A DNA stretch of 64,000 bases from assembly GCF_020421205.1 (NCBI RefSeq), contig NZ_JAIZZH010000006.1:124001-188000 (forward strand). The letters run 5' to 3'. Both the position numbers and the translations under genes were made by a program. Position 1 is the first letter of the stretch. Each line of letters begins with the position of its first letter. Shown piece after piece: positions 52,176 through 60,883 of the stretch. The DNA comes from Hymenobacter pini (GTDB lineage Bacteria; Bacteroidota; Bacteroidia; Cytophagales; Hymenobacteraceae). A model generated the notes under the pieces. It saw only the letters and a program-made list of their open reading frames with translations, was not told where the DNA came from and did not search any database.

Positions 52176-54023
52176 ATGAAATATCTTTTCCTGCCGGCCG
52201 CCGCTTGTGCGCTGGGGCTGGCCGCCTTCGGGCTTTCTTCCTTCACTTTGCAACCTCCCGCTTCCGTGGCCGAAACCGTGTATTCTTCGGACCCCAATAC
52301 CACCGACGAGCAGCCCCAGGATCATAAGCTGGTGATTTACCAGATGATGACCCGCCTGTTCGGCAACAAAGCCGCCGTGAACAAGCCCTACGGCACGCTC
52401 CAGGAGAACGGCGTGGGCAAGTTCAACGACATTACCGGCCCGGCCCTGCAGGCCATCAAGAGGCTGGGCGCCTCGCACGTGTGGTACACCGGCGTGATTG
52501 AGCACGCCACCATGACGGACTACACCAAGCAGGGTATTGCCCTGGATGATGCCGACGTGGTGAAAGGCCGCGCCGGCTCGCCCTACGCCATTAAGGACTA
52601 CTACGACGTGAACCCCGACCTGGCCGTGGACGTGAAAAACCGCATGCGGGAGTTCGAGGCCCTGGTGAAGCGCACCCACGACAACGGCCTGAAAGTCATC
52701 ATCGACTTCGTGCCCAACCACGTGGCCCGCACCTACAAGTCGGATGCCCATCCGGCGGGCGTGGCCGACCTGGGGGAGAAGGACGACAAGAACGTGGCCT
52801 TTGCGCCCAACAACAACTTCTACTACCTGCCCGGCAAGCCCTTTGTGGTACCGGCTGGCTACAACCCGCTGGGCGCGCTGAAAGGCCCCCGCGAGGACGG
52901 CAAATTCCAGGAAAACCCGGCCAAGGCCACCGGTAACGACGTGTTTTCGGAAGCGCCCAAGGTGGACGACTGGTTTGAAACCATCAAGCTCAACTACGGC
53001 GTCGATTACCAGAACGGCCGCCAGAAGCACTTCACGCCCACGCCCGATACCTGGCTGAAGATGCGCGACATCCTCATCTTCTGGGCCAGGAAGGATGTGG
53101 ACGGCTTCCGCTGCGACATGGCCGAGATGGTGCCGGTGGAGTTTTGGGCCTGGGTGATTCCGGAGCTGAAAAAAGTGAACCCTCAGCTGGTGTTCATCGG
53201 CGAAGCCTACGACGCCAAGACGTACAAGATGTACATCGAGCAGGGCCACTTCGATTACCTCTACGACAAGGTGGGCCTCTACGACGGCCTGCGCCGCCTG
53301 ATGCGCGGCGAGGGCACCACCGAGGACATTACCCGCGTGTGGCGGGAGGAAAGCCGGGGCTTCTCGGGCCACATGCTGCGCTTCCTGGAAAACCACGACG
53401 AGCAGCGCATTGCCAGCAAGGACTTTGCCGGCAACCCCCGCGCCGCCATTCCGGCTATGACGGTTTCGGCCACGCTGGGCACCGGCCCGGTGATGCTGTA
53501 CTTCGGGCAGGATGTGGGCGAGCCGGCTCACGGCTCGGAAGGTTTCTCGGGCGAGGACGGCCGCACCACCATTTTCGACTATTGGGGCGTGCCCGAGCAC
53601 CAGAAGTGGATGAACGGCGGCAAGTTCGACGGGGGCCGCCTCAGCCCCGAGCAGCGCCAGCTCCACGACTTCTACGCCCGCCTGCTCACCCTCACCAGCC
53701 AGAGCGACGCCATCCGCCGCGGCCGTTTCTACGAGCTGCAGGACGCCAACAACCTGGATGCCCAATACAACCAGCGCCAGCTGTACACCTACGTGCGCTA
53801 CACCGAGAAGCAGAAGCTGCTCATCGTGGTGAACTTCAGCCCGGATAAGACCTATAAGCCCACCATCCGGATTCCGCAGAATGTGATGCAGCTCATGGGC
53901 CTCAACTCCCAGCAGTTTTACACCTACTCCGAGCTGCTCAGCCAGGCCTCGCCGGTGCAAACCCTCAACCTCACGCTGGCTCCCCAAAGCGCCTACATCT
54001 TCGAAATCACCCCCAAAAAATAG
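52176..54023 (+). CDS. Exported GH13 alpha-amylase-family enzyme
   Basis: A 615-residue enzyme with a signal peptide (about residues 1-33). The barrel has VIYQMMTRLFGN near the start, VIIDFVPNHVAR (conserved region I), nucleophile D314 in GFRCDMAE, acid/base E343 in FIGEAYD and D408 in FLENHDEQR. A C-terminal beta domain ends with SAYIFEITPKK. Substrate is an alpha-1,4-glucan or maltooligosaccharide. It is on the same strand as the SusA-like gene and the MFS transporter, supporting a maltodextrin uptake unit. The ATG lies 5 bp after the preceding repeat. Confidence 0.9.
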   Translation: MKYLFLPAAACALGLAAFGLSSFTLQPPASVAETVYSSDPNTTDEQPQDHKLVIYQMMTRLFGNKAAVNKPYGTLQENGVGKFNDITGPALQAIKRLGASHVWYTGVIEHATMTDYTKQGIALDDADVVKGRAGSPYAIKDYYDVNPDLAVDVKNRMREFEALVKRTHDNGLKVIIDFVPNHVARTYKSDAHPAGVADLGEKDDKNVAFAPNNNFYYLPGKPFVVPAGYNPLGALKGPREDGKFQENPAKATGNDVFSEAPKVDDWFETIKLNYGVDYQNGRQKHFTPTPDTWLKMRDILIFWARKDVDGFRCDMAEMVPVEFWAWVIPELKKVNPQLVFIGEAYDAKTYKMYIEQGHFDYLYDKVGLYDGLRRLMRGEGTTEDITRVWREESRGFSGHMLRFLENHDEQRIASKDFAGNPRAAIPAMTVSATLGTGPVMLYFGQDVGEPAHGSEGFSGEDGRTTIFDYWGVPEHQKWMNGGKFDGGRLSPEQRQLHDFYARLLTLTSQSDAIRRGRFYELQDANNLDAQYNQRQLYTYVRYTEKQKLLIVVNFSPDKTYKPTIRIPQNVMQLMGLNSQQFYTYSELLSQASPVQTLNLTLAPQSAYIFEITPKK

Positions 54024-54087
54024 TGCTTAGTTGTTGGTGCTTAGTGCTTAGGCTGTTTTCATAACAATCTAAACACTAAGCACTAAC
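54021..54087. repeat. Inverted pair of TGCTTAGT-type repeats between GH13 and MFS genes
   Basis: The left arm (54021-54051) carries three copies of TGCTTAG spaced 7-14 bp apart. The right arm (54069-54087, CTAAACACTAAGCACTAAC) is the reverse complement. The repeat begins on the GH13 stop codon (54021-54023). A third distinct repeat family of the same design. Confidence 0.8.
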
Positions 54088-54115
54088 CTCTTCTCCTTAA
54101 TTCCCACACCGTCAT

Positions 54116-55528
54116 ATGGCCACCAGTGTAGCAGCCGCGCCCACCGGCACCCGCAGAAAACCTCGCCTTAGCTTCTGGCAAATCTGGAACATGAGCTTCG
54201 GCTTCATGGGTATTCAGTTCGGCTTCGCCCTCCAGAACGCCAATACCAGCCGCATCTTCTCCAATCTGGGGGCCAACGCCGATGATATTCCAATTCTGTG
54301 GGTAGCGGCTCCGCTGACGGGCCTGCTGGTACAGCCTATTATCGGCTACATGTCGGACCGCACGTGGAGCCCACGCTGGGGGCGGCGGCGGCCCTTCTTC
54401 CTGATCGGGGCTATTCTGGCGTCGTTGGCTATGTTGATTATGCCTAATTCGCCTTCCCTGATGATTGCCGGCGGCATGCTCTGGATTATGGACGCTAGCA
54501 TCAACATCAGCATGGAGCCGTTCCGGGCTTTCGTGGGCGACAAGCTGCCGGGTGAGCAGCATACGACAGGCTTCGCCATGCAGTCTTTTTTTATTGGGGT
54601 TGGCGCGGTGGTAGCTTCGCTGCTACCCACGTTGCTCACCGGAATGGGCGTGGCTAATGAGGCTCCGGCTGGTATTGTGCCCAACTCCGTGAAATACGCT
54701 TATTACCTGGGAGCAGCGGCGTTTTTCCTGTGCGTGCTGTATACCGTACTGACCTCTAATGAATATCCACCGGAGGATATGGAGGCATTTGAACGGGAGA
54801 AGAAGTCTGTTACGCTAGCCCAAGGTGTGAAAGAAACCTTCACGGGCGTACTACACATGCCCAAGGTGATGAAACAGCTAGCCTCGGTGCAGTTTTTTAC
54901 ATGGTTTGGGTTGTTCTGCATGTGGATTTTTATGACGCTGGCAGTAGCTAAGCACGTCTACCATACCACCGACACTACCTCACGGACGTTCAACGAAGCG
55001 GGCAACTTTGTAGGCAATGCGTTTGCCATGTACAATGGCGTATCAGCTGCTTTTAGCTTATTGCTTCCGTTGATTGCCCGCAAAGTCAGCCGCCGCCTTA
55101 CCCATATGCTGTGCCTGACGGCCGGTGGTCTGGGTCTGATTTCGGTAGCATTCATTACTGAGCCTTGGATGCTGTACATCAGCATGGTAGGCGTAGGTGT
55201 GGCTTGGACCAGCATTCTGTCGGTACCTTATGCCATGCTGGCCGGAGCCATTCCTTCGCATAAGATGGGCCATTATATGGGTGTGTTCAACGCCTTCATC
55301 GTAACGCCTCAAGTATGCGCCTCGCTGGGGCTGCCGGCTATCATGAAGGCGTTTCCCAGCCTCGACCCATTGAACGTTGTAGTATTGGGCGGGGCGCTAA
55401 TGATTATCGGTGGCTTGTTAACCCTGCGTGTGTCGGATGATGAGCAAATACACCTGCCCTTGGAAGAGGATGTTCAGCCGCTGAATGCTGCTTACGATGC
55501 TGGGGCCCAGCCCAACCCAGCCCTGTAA
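54116..55528 (+). CDS. MFS sugar transporter (maltose/SLC45-like)
   Basis: A 470-residue, twelve-segment permease. Near the N-terminus FGFMGIQFGFALQNANTSRIF and LVQPIIGYMSDRTWSPRWGRRRPF (MFS motif A, GxxxDRxGRR) are characteristic of the glycoside-H+ SLC45/MalA-like branch found in starch loci. The middle cytoplasmic loop is short; the C-terminus is hydrophilic. It should import maltose or small maltodextrins produced by the two GH13 enzymes. It ends at a strong terminator. Confidence 0.9.
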   Translation: MATSVAAAPTGTRRKPRLSFWQIWNMSFGFMGIQFGFALQNANTSRIFSNLGANADDIPILWVAAPLTGLLVQPIIGYMSDRTWSPRWGRRRPFFLIGAILASLAMLIMPNSPSLMIAGGMLWIMDASINISMEPFRAFVGDKLPGEQHTTGFAMQSFFIGVGAVVASLLPTLLTGMGVANEAPAGIVPNSVKYAYYLGAAAFFLCVLYTVLTSNEYPPEDMEAFEREKKSVTLAQGVKETFTGVLHMPKVMKQLASVQFFTWFGLFCMWIFMTLAVAKHVYHTTDTTSRTFNEAGNFVGNAFAMYNGVSAAFSLLLPLIARKVSRRLTHMLCLTAGGLGLISVAFITEPWMLYISMVGVGVAWTSILSVPYAMLAGAIPSHKMGHYMGVFNAFIVTPQVCASLGLPAIMKAFPSLDPLNVVVLGGALMIIGGLLTLRVSDDEQIHLPLEEDVQPLNAAYDAGAQPNPAL

Positions 55529-55540
55529 GGCAATTCGCCA

Positions 55541-55590
55541 TAAGCAGAAGGCCCCGCCGTACCAGAGTGTACGGCGGGGCCTTCTGCTTA
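55541..55590. terminator. Perfect 22-bp bidirectional terminator
   Basis: A perfect 22-bp stem, 55541-55562 with 55569-55590 (arms begin TAAGCAGAAGGCC and end GGCCTTCTGCTTA), loop CAGAGT. It separates the convergent MFS gene and the minus-strand hypothetical gene. Confidence 0.93.
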
Positions 55591-55604
55591 TATCAGATCT
55601 GGTT

Positions 55605-56012
55605 TTATCCGTGTTGCAGCCACTGCTGGGCTGGGAGTTCTTCGGTGAATACCTGCAGCCGGGTGCTGTTGCTGGGGTCGTGGTCGAACTCGGCGAGGCG
55701 GGGGCGCAGGATGTCGGCGTGGTAGGGAGTGGTGAGATAGGCAATGCGGCGCGTGGTGCCGGGCAGAGCCGCTTTGAACGCCGCCCGGAAGTCCTCCAAC
55801 ACCCACTGCAGGTCCACAGGGTCGGCCAGGCCCCGGCTGCGCAGGTCAATCAGCCAGCGACCTGCCTGCTCCTGCTGGGCCATTTCCAAGGCAGTTTGAT
55901 ACCCCTCCCGGTGCTCCTCAGAGGTAGCCGGCCGCGTCCAGCGCAGAAACAGCAGCTGCAGGTCGGGCCGATAGGAGAGGCGCAGATAGTCGAGGGCAGG
56001 AGGAGCGGACAT
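55605..56012 (-). CDS. Hypothetical STAS/SpoIIAA-like protein
   Basis: A 135-residue cytoplasmic protein of alternating strands and helices: YLRLSYRPDLQLLFLRWTRPATSEEHREGY, GRWLIDLRSRGLADPVDLQWVLEDF, RRIAYLTTPYH. The pattern (first strand pair, ...WLIDLR..., helix) resembles SpoIIAA/STAS-like domains, which is a weak comparison. ATG 56012 is preferred; upstream codons translate the divergent promoter region. TACCTTTA at 56025-56032 (minus) is a near-perfect -7 element. Confidence 0.65.
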   Translation of the reverse strand: MSAPPALDYLRLSYRPDLQLLFLRWTRPATSEEHREGYQTALEMAQQEQAGRWLIDLRSRGLADPVDLQWVLEDFRAAFKAALPGTTRRIAYLTTPYHADILRPRLAEFDHDPSNSTRLQVFTEELPAQQWLQHG

Positions 56013-56301
56013 AAGACAGGCAGGTAAAGGTACGCTTGTTTTGGCCGAGTGGATGCAGCGAAGCTTCATTGTTGACATGAAATGAGCATGAAGCCACTGA
56101 GTGCAACCTACGTAGGTTGCGCTGGTCAATAGCGCACAAAGCCCGGCCAAGCGCCGCACCCGTTGGCGGTTGGTTTTCGGGCTTTGACGGTTGAAACTCT
56201 CCGGTTGGTTGGAACCCGGCCGCTTCGACCGGGGGCAATTGCCTTTCGGCGCGTACCTTCCGGTTCCATTTTTCTCATTCCGTATCTCCTTATCCACCGC
56301 A

Positions 56302-59300
56302 ATGACCCGCAATCAACTGTTGCTGCTGGGCCTGGGTGCTTCGCTGGCGATGCAGCCGGCCGCGGCCCAGCAAAAAACCACCAAGCCTGCCACCGTTACC
56401 AAAGCGCCCACGGCCACGGCCGGCGGCGCCCGTCTGGTAGAAAAAATCACCCGTAAACCCGGCGAGCTGGTAATTCCCTACGAAAAATACGTGCTGCCCA
56501 ACGGCCTCACCCTGATTGTAGCTGAAGACCACTCCGACCCGCTGGTGCACGTAGACGTGACCTACCACGTAGGCTCGGCCCGGGAGCAGATTGGCAAATC
56601 GGGTTTCGCCCACTTCTTTGAGCACATGATGTTCCAGGGCTCCGACCACGTAGCCGACGAGCAGCACTTCAAAACGGTGTCGGCCGCCGGCGGTACCCTC
56701 AACGGCAGTACCAACCGGGACCGGACCAACTACTTCGAAACCGTACCCAGCAACCAGCTCGAAACCGCGCTGTGGCTGGAGGCTGACCGCATGGGTTTCC
56801 TGCTGGATGCCGTAACCCAGCCCAAGTTTGAGAACCAGCGTTCCACCGTGAAAAACGAGCGGGGCCAGAACTACGACAACCGCCCCTACGGCCTGGCTTC
56901 CGAAAACGTGAGCCGCACGCTGTATCCCTACGGCCACCCCTACAGCTGGCTCACCATCGGCTACCTCGAAGACCTGGACCGCTCCGATGTAAACGACCTC
57001 AAGAACTTCTTCCTGCGCTGGTACGGCCCCAACAACGCCACCCTCACGGTGGGTGGTGATGTGAAGCCGGCCGAGGTGGTGAAGATGGTGGAGAAATACT
57101 TCGGCCCCATTGCCAAAGGCCCCGCCGTAGCGGCCCAGAAGCTGCCCGCCCCCAAGCTGACGGCCGACCGGTACGTGAGCTACAAGGACAACGTGCGCTT
57201 CCCGATGCTGCAGATGGTGTTCCCGACGGTACCCAGCGGCCACCCCGATGAGTTTGCCCTCGATGCGCTGGCCGAAATCATCGGCAGCGGCAAGAACTCC
57301 CTGCTGTATAAGAACCTCACCAAAACCCAGCAGGCCGTGCAGGCCCAGGCCTACAACAGCACCTCCGAGCTGGCCGGCGAGTTCACCATCGTCACGCTGC
57401 CCTTCCCCGGCAAAGGCCTCGACTCGCTGGAGCTGAAAGTGCGCAACACCCTGAAGGAGTTTGAGCGCACCGGCGCTACCGCCGAGCAGGTGGCCCGCTA
57501 CAAAGCCAGCACCGAGGCGCAGATGATTAACGGCCTCTCGAGCGTGCAGGGCAAGGTAAGCCAGCTGGCCGCTAACCAAACGTACTTCGGCAACCCCAAC
57601 CGCCTGCCCCTGGAGCTGAAGGAGCTGCGCGCCGTAACCCCTGCCGACGTAAACCGGGTGTACAACACGTACATCAAAGGCAAAGGCGCCGTGGTGCTGA
57701 GCGTGGTGCCCAAAAATGGTAGCGTACAGCCCGCCAAGGCCGACAACTTCACCGTATCGAAGGACGGCTACAAAGCGCCCGACTACGGCTACGAGGGCCT
57801 GAAGTACGTGAAGCCCACTGATACCTTCGACCGGAGCAAGCAGCCCGCCGCCGGGGCTAACCCCGTGGTGCAGGTACCCGCCGTGTGGCAGGCTTCCCTG
57901 GGTAACGGCCTGCGCCTGATGGGCACCCGCAACGCCGAAATTCCGACCGTGACGATGCTGCTCACCATCCGGGGCGGCCACCGCCTGGAGCAGGCTATGC
58001 CCAACAAAGCGGGTATTTCCTCGCTCACGGCAGCCATGATGAACGAAGGCACCCAGAAGTACACCGGCGAGCAGTTCAGCTCGGAGCTGGAGAAACTGGG
58101 CAGCGCCATCCGGGTAAGCACCGGCGACGACAACACCACGGTGTACGTGCAGAGCCTGACCAAAAACCTGCCCGCCACCATGAAGCTGCTGGAAGAGCGC
58201 CTGCTCCGTCCTCGCTTCGATGAGGCCGACTTCAACCGCATCAAGAAGCAGACGCTGGAAGGCATTGCCAACCAGAACACCCAGCCGGTAATGATTGCCG
58301 ACAAGACGTTTGCCCGCCTCGTGTACGGTGCCGGCGACATCATGCAGACTCCCGGCAGCGGCACCACGGCTACGGTAACCGGCCTCACGCTCGACGACGT
58401 GAAGCAGTTCTACCAGCAGTACTACGCCCCCAATGTGAGCTACCTGGTAGCCGTGGGCGACGTAGACCAAGCCACGGTAACCAACCAAGTGGGCTTCCTG
58501 AAAGGCTGGCAGCAGAAGCAGGTGAGCCTGCCCGCCGGCATGGCTACCACCCAGCCCGATAAAACCCGCATCTACTTCGTGAACAAGGACGGGGCGGCCC
58601 AGTCGGAAATCCGCATTGGCTACCTCACCCCGCTCACCTACGATGCTACTGGCGACTATTACCGCGCCTACCTGAGCAACTATCTGCTGGGCGGGGCCTT
58701 CAACTCCCGCATCAACCTGAACCTGCGCGAGGATAAAGGCTACACCTACGGGGCCCGCTCGGGCTTCCAGGGCACCCGCTACGTGGGCCCCTACACCGCC
58801 CAGGCCGGCGTGCGCGCCGATGCCACGGCTGCCTCGGTGAAGGAGTTTATGAAGGAAATTCAGGGCTACCGCAACGGCATTACCGACGAGGAGCTGCAGT
58901 TCCTGCAGGCTTCGGTGGGCCAGAGCGACGCCCTGCGCTACGAAACCGGCCAGCAGAAAGCCGCCTTCCTGAGCCGCCTGTTGGAGTACGACCTGCCCAC
59001 CACCTACGTGAAGCAGCAGAGCGACATCCTGAAGGCCCTGAAGAAGGAAGACGTGCAAGGCATTGCCCAGAAATACCTGCCCGCCGACAACATGTACATC
59101 GTGGTAGTCGGCGACCGGGCTAAGTCGTTCCCCGGCCTCTCGGAGCTGGGTTACGAAGTAGTGGAGCTGGATGCCGATGGCAACCGCGTAGCCGCTGCTG
59201 CCCCGGCTGCTCCGGCTGCCACGTCTACCCTCACGCCTCCCATGGAAACCGAGAAAATGAAGGTAAAAACCAAGGACGCCGACGGTAAAAAAGAGAAGCG

Positions 59301-59334
59301 CAAGTCCAAGAAAGACAAGGACGAGGCTAAATAG
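56302..59334 (+). CDS. M16-family (insulinase-like) double-domain peptidase, exported
   Basis: A 1010-residue protein. Residues 1-23 are a signal peptide (MTRNQLLLLGLGASLAMQPAAAQ). The N-terminal M16 half has the inverted zinc motif HFFEH (H104, E107, H108) with KSGFAHFFEHMMFQGSDH and a downstream glutamate in SSTVKNERGQ. The C-terminal M16 half (about 560-960; LGGAFNSRINLNLREDKGYTYG) lacks the zinc motif, as usual for the regulatory half. It degrades small peptides, probably in the periplasm. The last ~45 residues are a charged K-rich tail (KEKRKSKKDKDEAK), unusual for an M16 protein. It is monocistronic, between spacer and terminator. Confidence 0.93.
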   Translation: MTRNQLLLLGLGASLAMQPAAAQQKTTKPATVTKAPTATAGGARLVEKITRKPGELVIPYEKYVLPNGLTLIVAEDHSDPLVHVDVTYHVGSAREQIGKSGFAHFFEHMMFQGSDHVADEQHFKTVSAAGGTLNGSTNRDRTNYFETVPSNQLETALWLEADRMGFLLDAVTQPKFENQRSTVKNERGQNYDNRPYGLASENVSRTLYPYGHPYSWLTIGYLEDLDRSDVNDLKNFFLRWYGPNNATLTVGGDVKPAEVVKMVEKYFGPIAKGPAVAAQKLPAPKLTADRYVSYKDNVRFPMLQMVFPTVPSGHPDEFALDALAEIIGSGKNSLLYKNLTKTQQAVQAQAYNSTSELAGEFTIVTLPFPGKGLDSLELKVRNTLKEFERTGATAEQVARYKASTEAQMINGLSSVQGKVSQLAANQTYFGNPNRLPLELKELRAVTPADVNRVYNTYIKGKGAVVLSVVPKNGSVQPAKADNFTVSKDGYKAPDYGYEGLKYVKPTDTFDRSKQPAAGANPVVQVPAVWQASLGNGLRLMGTRNAEIPTVTMLLTIRGGHRLEQAMPNKAGISSLTAAMMNEGTQKYTGEQFSSELEKLGSAIRVSTGDDNTTVYVQSLTKNLPATMKLLEERLLRPRFDEADFNRIKKQTLEGIANQNTQPVMIADKTFARLVYGAGDIMQTPGSGTTATVTGLTLDDVKQFYQQYYAPNVSYLVAVGDVDQATVTNQVGFLKGWQQKQVSLPAGMATTQPDKTRIYFVNKDGAAQSEIRIGYLTPLTYDATGDYYRAYLSNYLLGGAFNSRINLNLREDKGYTYGARSGFQGTRYVGPYTAQAGVRADATAASVKEFMKEIQGYRNGITDEELQFLQASVGQSDALRYETGQQKAAFLSRLLEYDLPTTYVKQQSDILKALKKEDVQGIAQKYLPADNMYIVVVGDRAKSFPGLSELGYEVVELDADGNRVAAAAPAAPAATSTLTPPMETEKMKVKTKDADGKKEKRKSKKDKDEAK

Positions 59335-59357
59335 CCTACGCTGAATAGGTAAAAGCG

Positions 59358-59392
59358 AAAAGCCCGGCCCCGCAAGGAGCCGGGCTTTTTTG
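59358..59392 (+). terminator. Terminator of the M16 peptidase gene
   Basis: AAAAGCCCGGC (59358-59368) pairs with GCCGGGCTTTT (59379-59389), followed by TT. Confidence 0.88.
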
Positions 59393-59518
59393 CGCCTATA
59401 GGTCGGGAAAATGGCCGGGCTAATCGAAAATGTAGCGCCGGGCTAATCTTTTGCCGGAATTTTGAGTTTCTATCAATCGGCACGCGCAAGCTCTACCGTG
59501 CCGGAGTGGATACCCAAC

Positions 59519-60796
59519 GTGTTACAAGCAAAGAAAATAGGCGGGTTGCTGGCCTCTGTACTCCTGGCCCTCACGGCCCGGGCTCAAACGCCCGCCGCCC
59601 CCGATAGTGTGGCCGCCGTGGGCCGGCCCCGCCACGGCATTCAGCTGTTTGGCCTGGGCCGCCGACCCCAGCAGGACGTGGTGGACCTCTACCGCACCTT
59701 GTTTCCCAAAACCCAACTGGCGGCCCACGACTCGGCGTCGTTGGGTGATGGGCACAAGTTTGTGTGGGTGATTCCGGCCCTGGGCTACACCCAGCAAACC
59801 CGCCTCCTGGTGCAGCTCTCGGGCAACGTGGCATTTCAGCGGCCCGAGGCGAATATGTCCACCCTGGTTTCGGCCCTGAGCTACACCCAGAACAAGCAGC
59901 TGATTTTTACGGCTACTACTTCCATCTGGAGCCCCGGCAACCGCACCAACTGGGTGGGCGACTGGCGGGTGATGCACTACCCGCAAAGCACCTACGGCCT
60001 GGGTATGCACACTACCCTGGACCGCTCGGTGCTGATGGACTTCAACTACCTGCGCTTCTACCAGAGCGTACTGCGCAACATCGGCCCCGATTTGTACGCC
60101 GGACTGGGTGCCCAGCTCGATTACCATTGGGATATTGTGAGCCGCACGCCTACCCGGGAGCTGCACCGCATTTCGCGCTACTCCGAGGGCGTGTCGGGCC
60201 GGTCGATGTCGGTAGGGCCTACTATCAGCGTGCTGTACGATACCCGGGGCAACGCCATCAACCCCCAGGGCGGCAGCTACGTGAACCTGCTGGCCCGCGC
60301 CAACTCCCGCTGGCTGGGCTCCGACAGCAACTACCAGACGCTGCTGGTGGACGCCCGCAAGTACCTGCGCCTCTCGCCTTACTCCCAGGATGTGCTGGCC
60401 CTATGGTCGTACTCGGCCCTGACTTTGCACGGCGACCCGCCCTTCCTGGATTTGCCCAGCACCGGCTGGGACACCTACAGCAACCTGGGTCGGGGATTCA
60501 TTCAGGGCCGCTTCCGGGGCAAAAACCTGCTCTACGCCGAGGCCGAGTACCGCTTCGGTATTACCCGCAACCGGCTGCTGGGCGGCGTGGTGTTCGGCAA
60601 TGCCCAAACCGTGTCCGAGGATTCGTACCGGACGCCCGATGTGCTGGCGGCCCGCTTCGAGCGGGTGGTGCCGGCCGTAGGCGCGGGCCTGCGCCTCAAC
60701 CTCAATAAAGTATCTGGCACCAACCTGTCCGTTGATTACGGGGTGGGGGCCGATGGCTCCCGGGGGCTGGCGTTTAACCTGGGGGAGGTGTTTTAG
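59519..60796 (+). CDS. Omp85/BamA-type outer-membrane beta-barrel without POTRA domains
   Basis: About 425 residues with a signal peptide ending LLALTARAQ. The rest is barrel: DTRGNAINPQGGSYVNLLARANS is the classic bacterial-surface-antigen (D15) strand motif, with RFGITRNRLLGGVVFGNAQ and a C-terminal GLAFNLGEVF ending in F. There are no POTRA repeats before the barrel, so it resembles the patatin-linked or stand-alone BamA/TamA-like barrels of Bacteroidota; function is unknown. The start is ambiguous: GTG 59519 is used because it precedes the signal peptide directly, with GTG 59498 or a TTG at 59462 as alternatives. Confidence 0.82.
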   Translation: MLQAKKIGGLLASVLLALTARAQTPAAPDSVAAVGRPRHGIQLFGLGRRPQQDVVDLYRTLFPKTQLAAHDSASLGDGHKFVWVIPALGYTQQTRLLVQLSGNVAFQRPEANMSTLVSALSYTQNKQLIFTATTSIWSPGNRTNWVGDWRVMHYPQSTYGLGMHTTLDRSVLMDFNYLRFYQSVLRNIGPDLYAGLGAQLDYHWDIVSRTPTRELHRISRYSEGVSGRSMSVGPTISVLYDTRGNAINPQGGSYVNLLARANSRWLGSDSNYQTLLVDARKYLRLSPYSQDVLALWSYSALTLHGDPPFLDLPSTGWDTYSNLGRGFIQGRFRGKNLLYAEAEYRFGITRNRLLGGVVFGNAQTVSEDSYRTPDVLAARFERVVPAVGAGLRLNLNKVSGTNLSVDYGVGADGSRGLAFNLGEVF

Positions 60797-60883
60797 GCGC
60801 GGCAACCGACCACCCGGGAACCTCTTGCGCGCCTCTGCGTGTAGCCTACATGCAGCCGCCGGGCCGAAATCCGTATCTTTCCC

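Noticed and set aside
56290..59058. A 922-codon minus-strand frame opposite the M16 peptidase
   Set aside because: Third-position GC bias of the sense gene leaves the opposite frame free of stops; composition (H/V/G/L-rich) and lack of domains mark it as a shadow. The same applies to the 622-codon frame at 52119-53987 and the 535-codon frame at 61256-62863.
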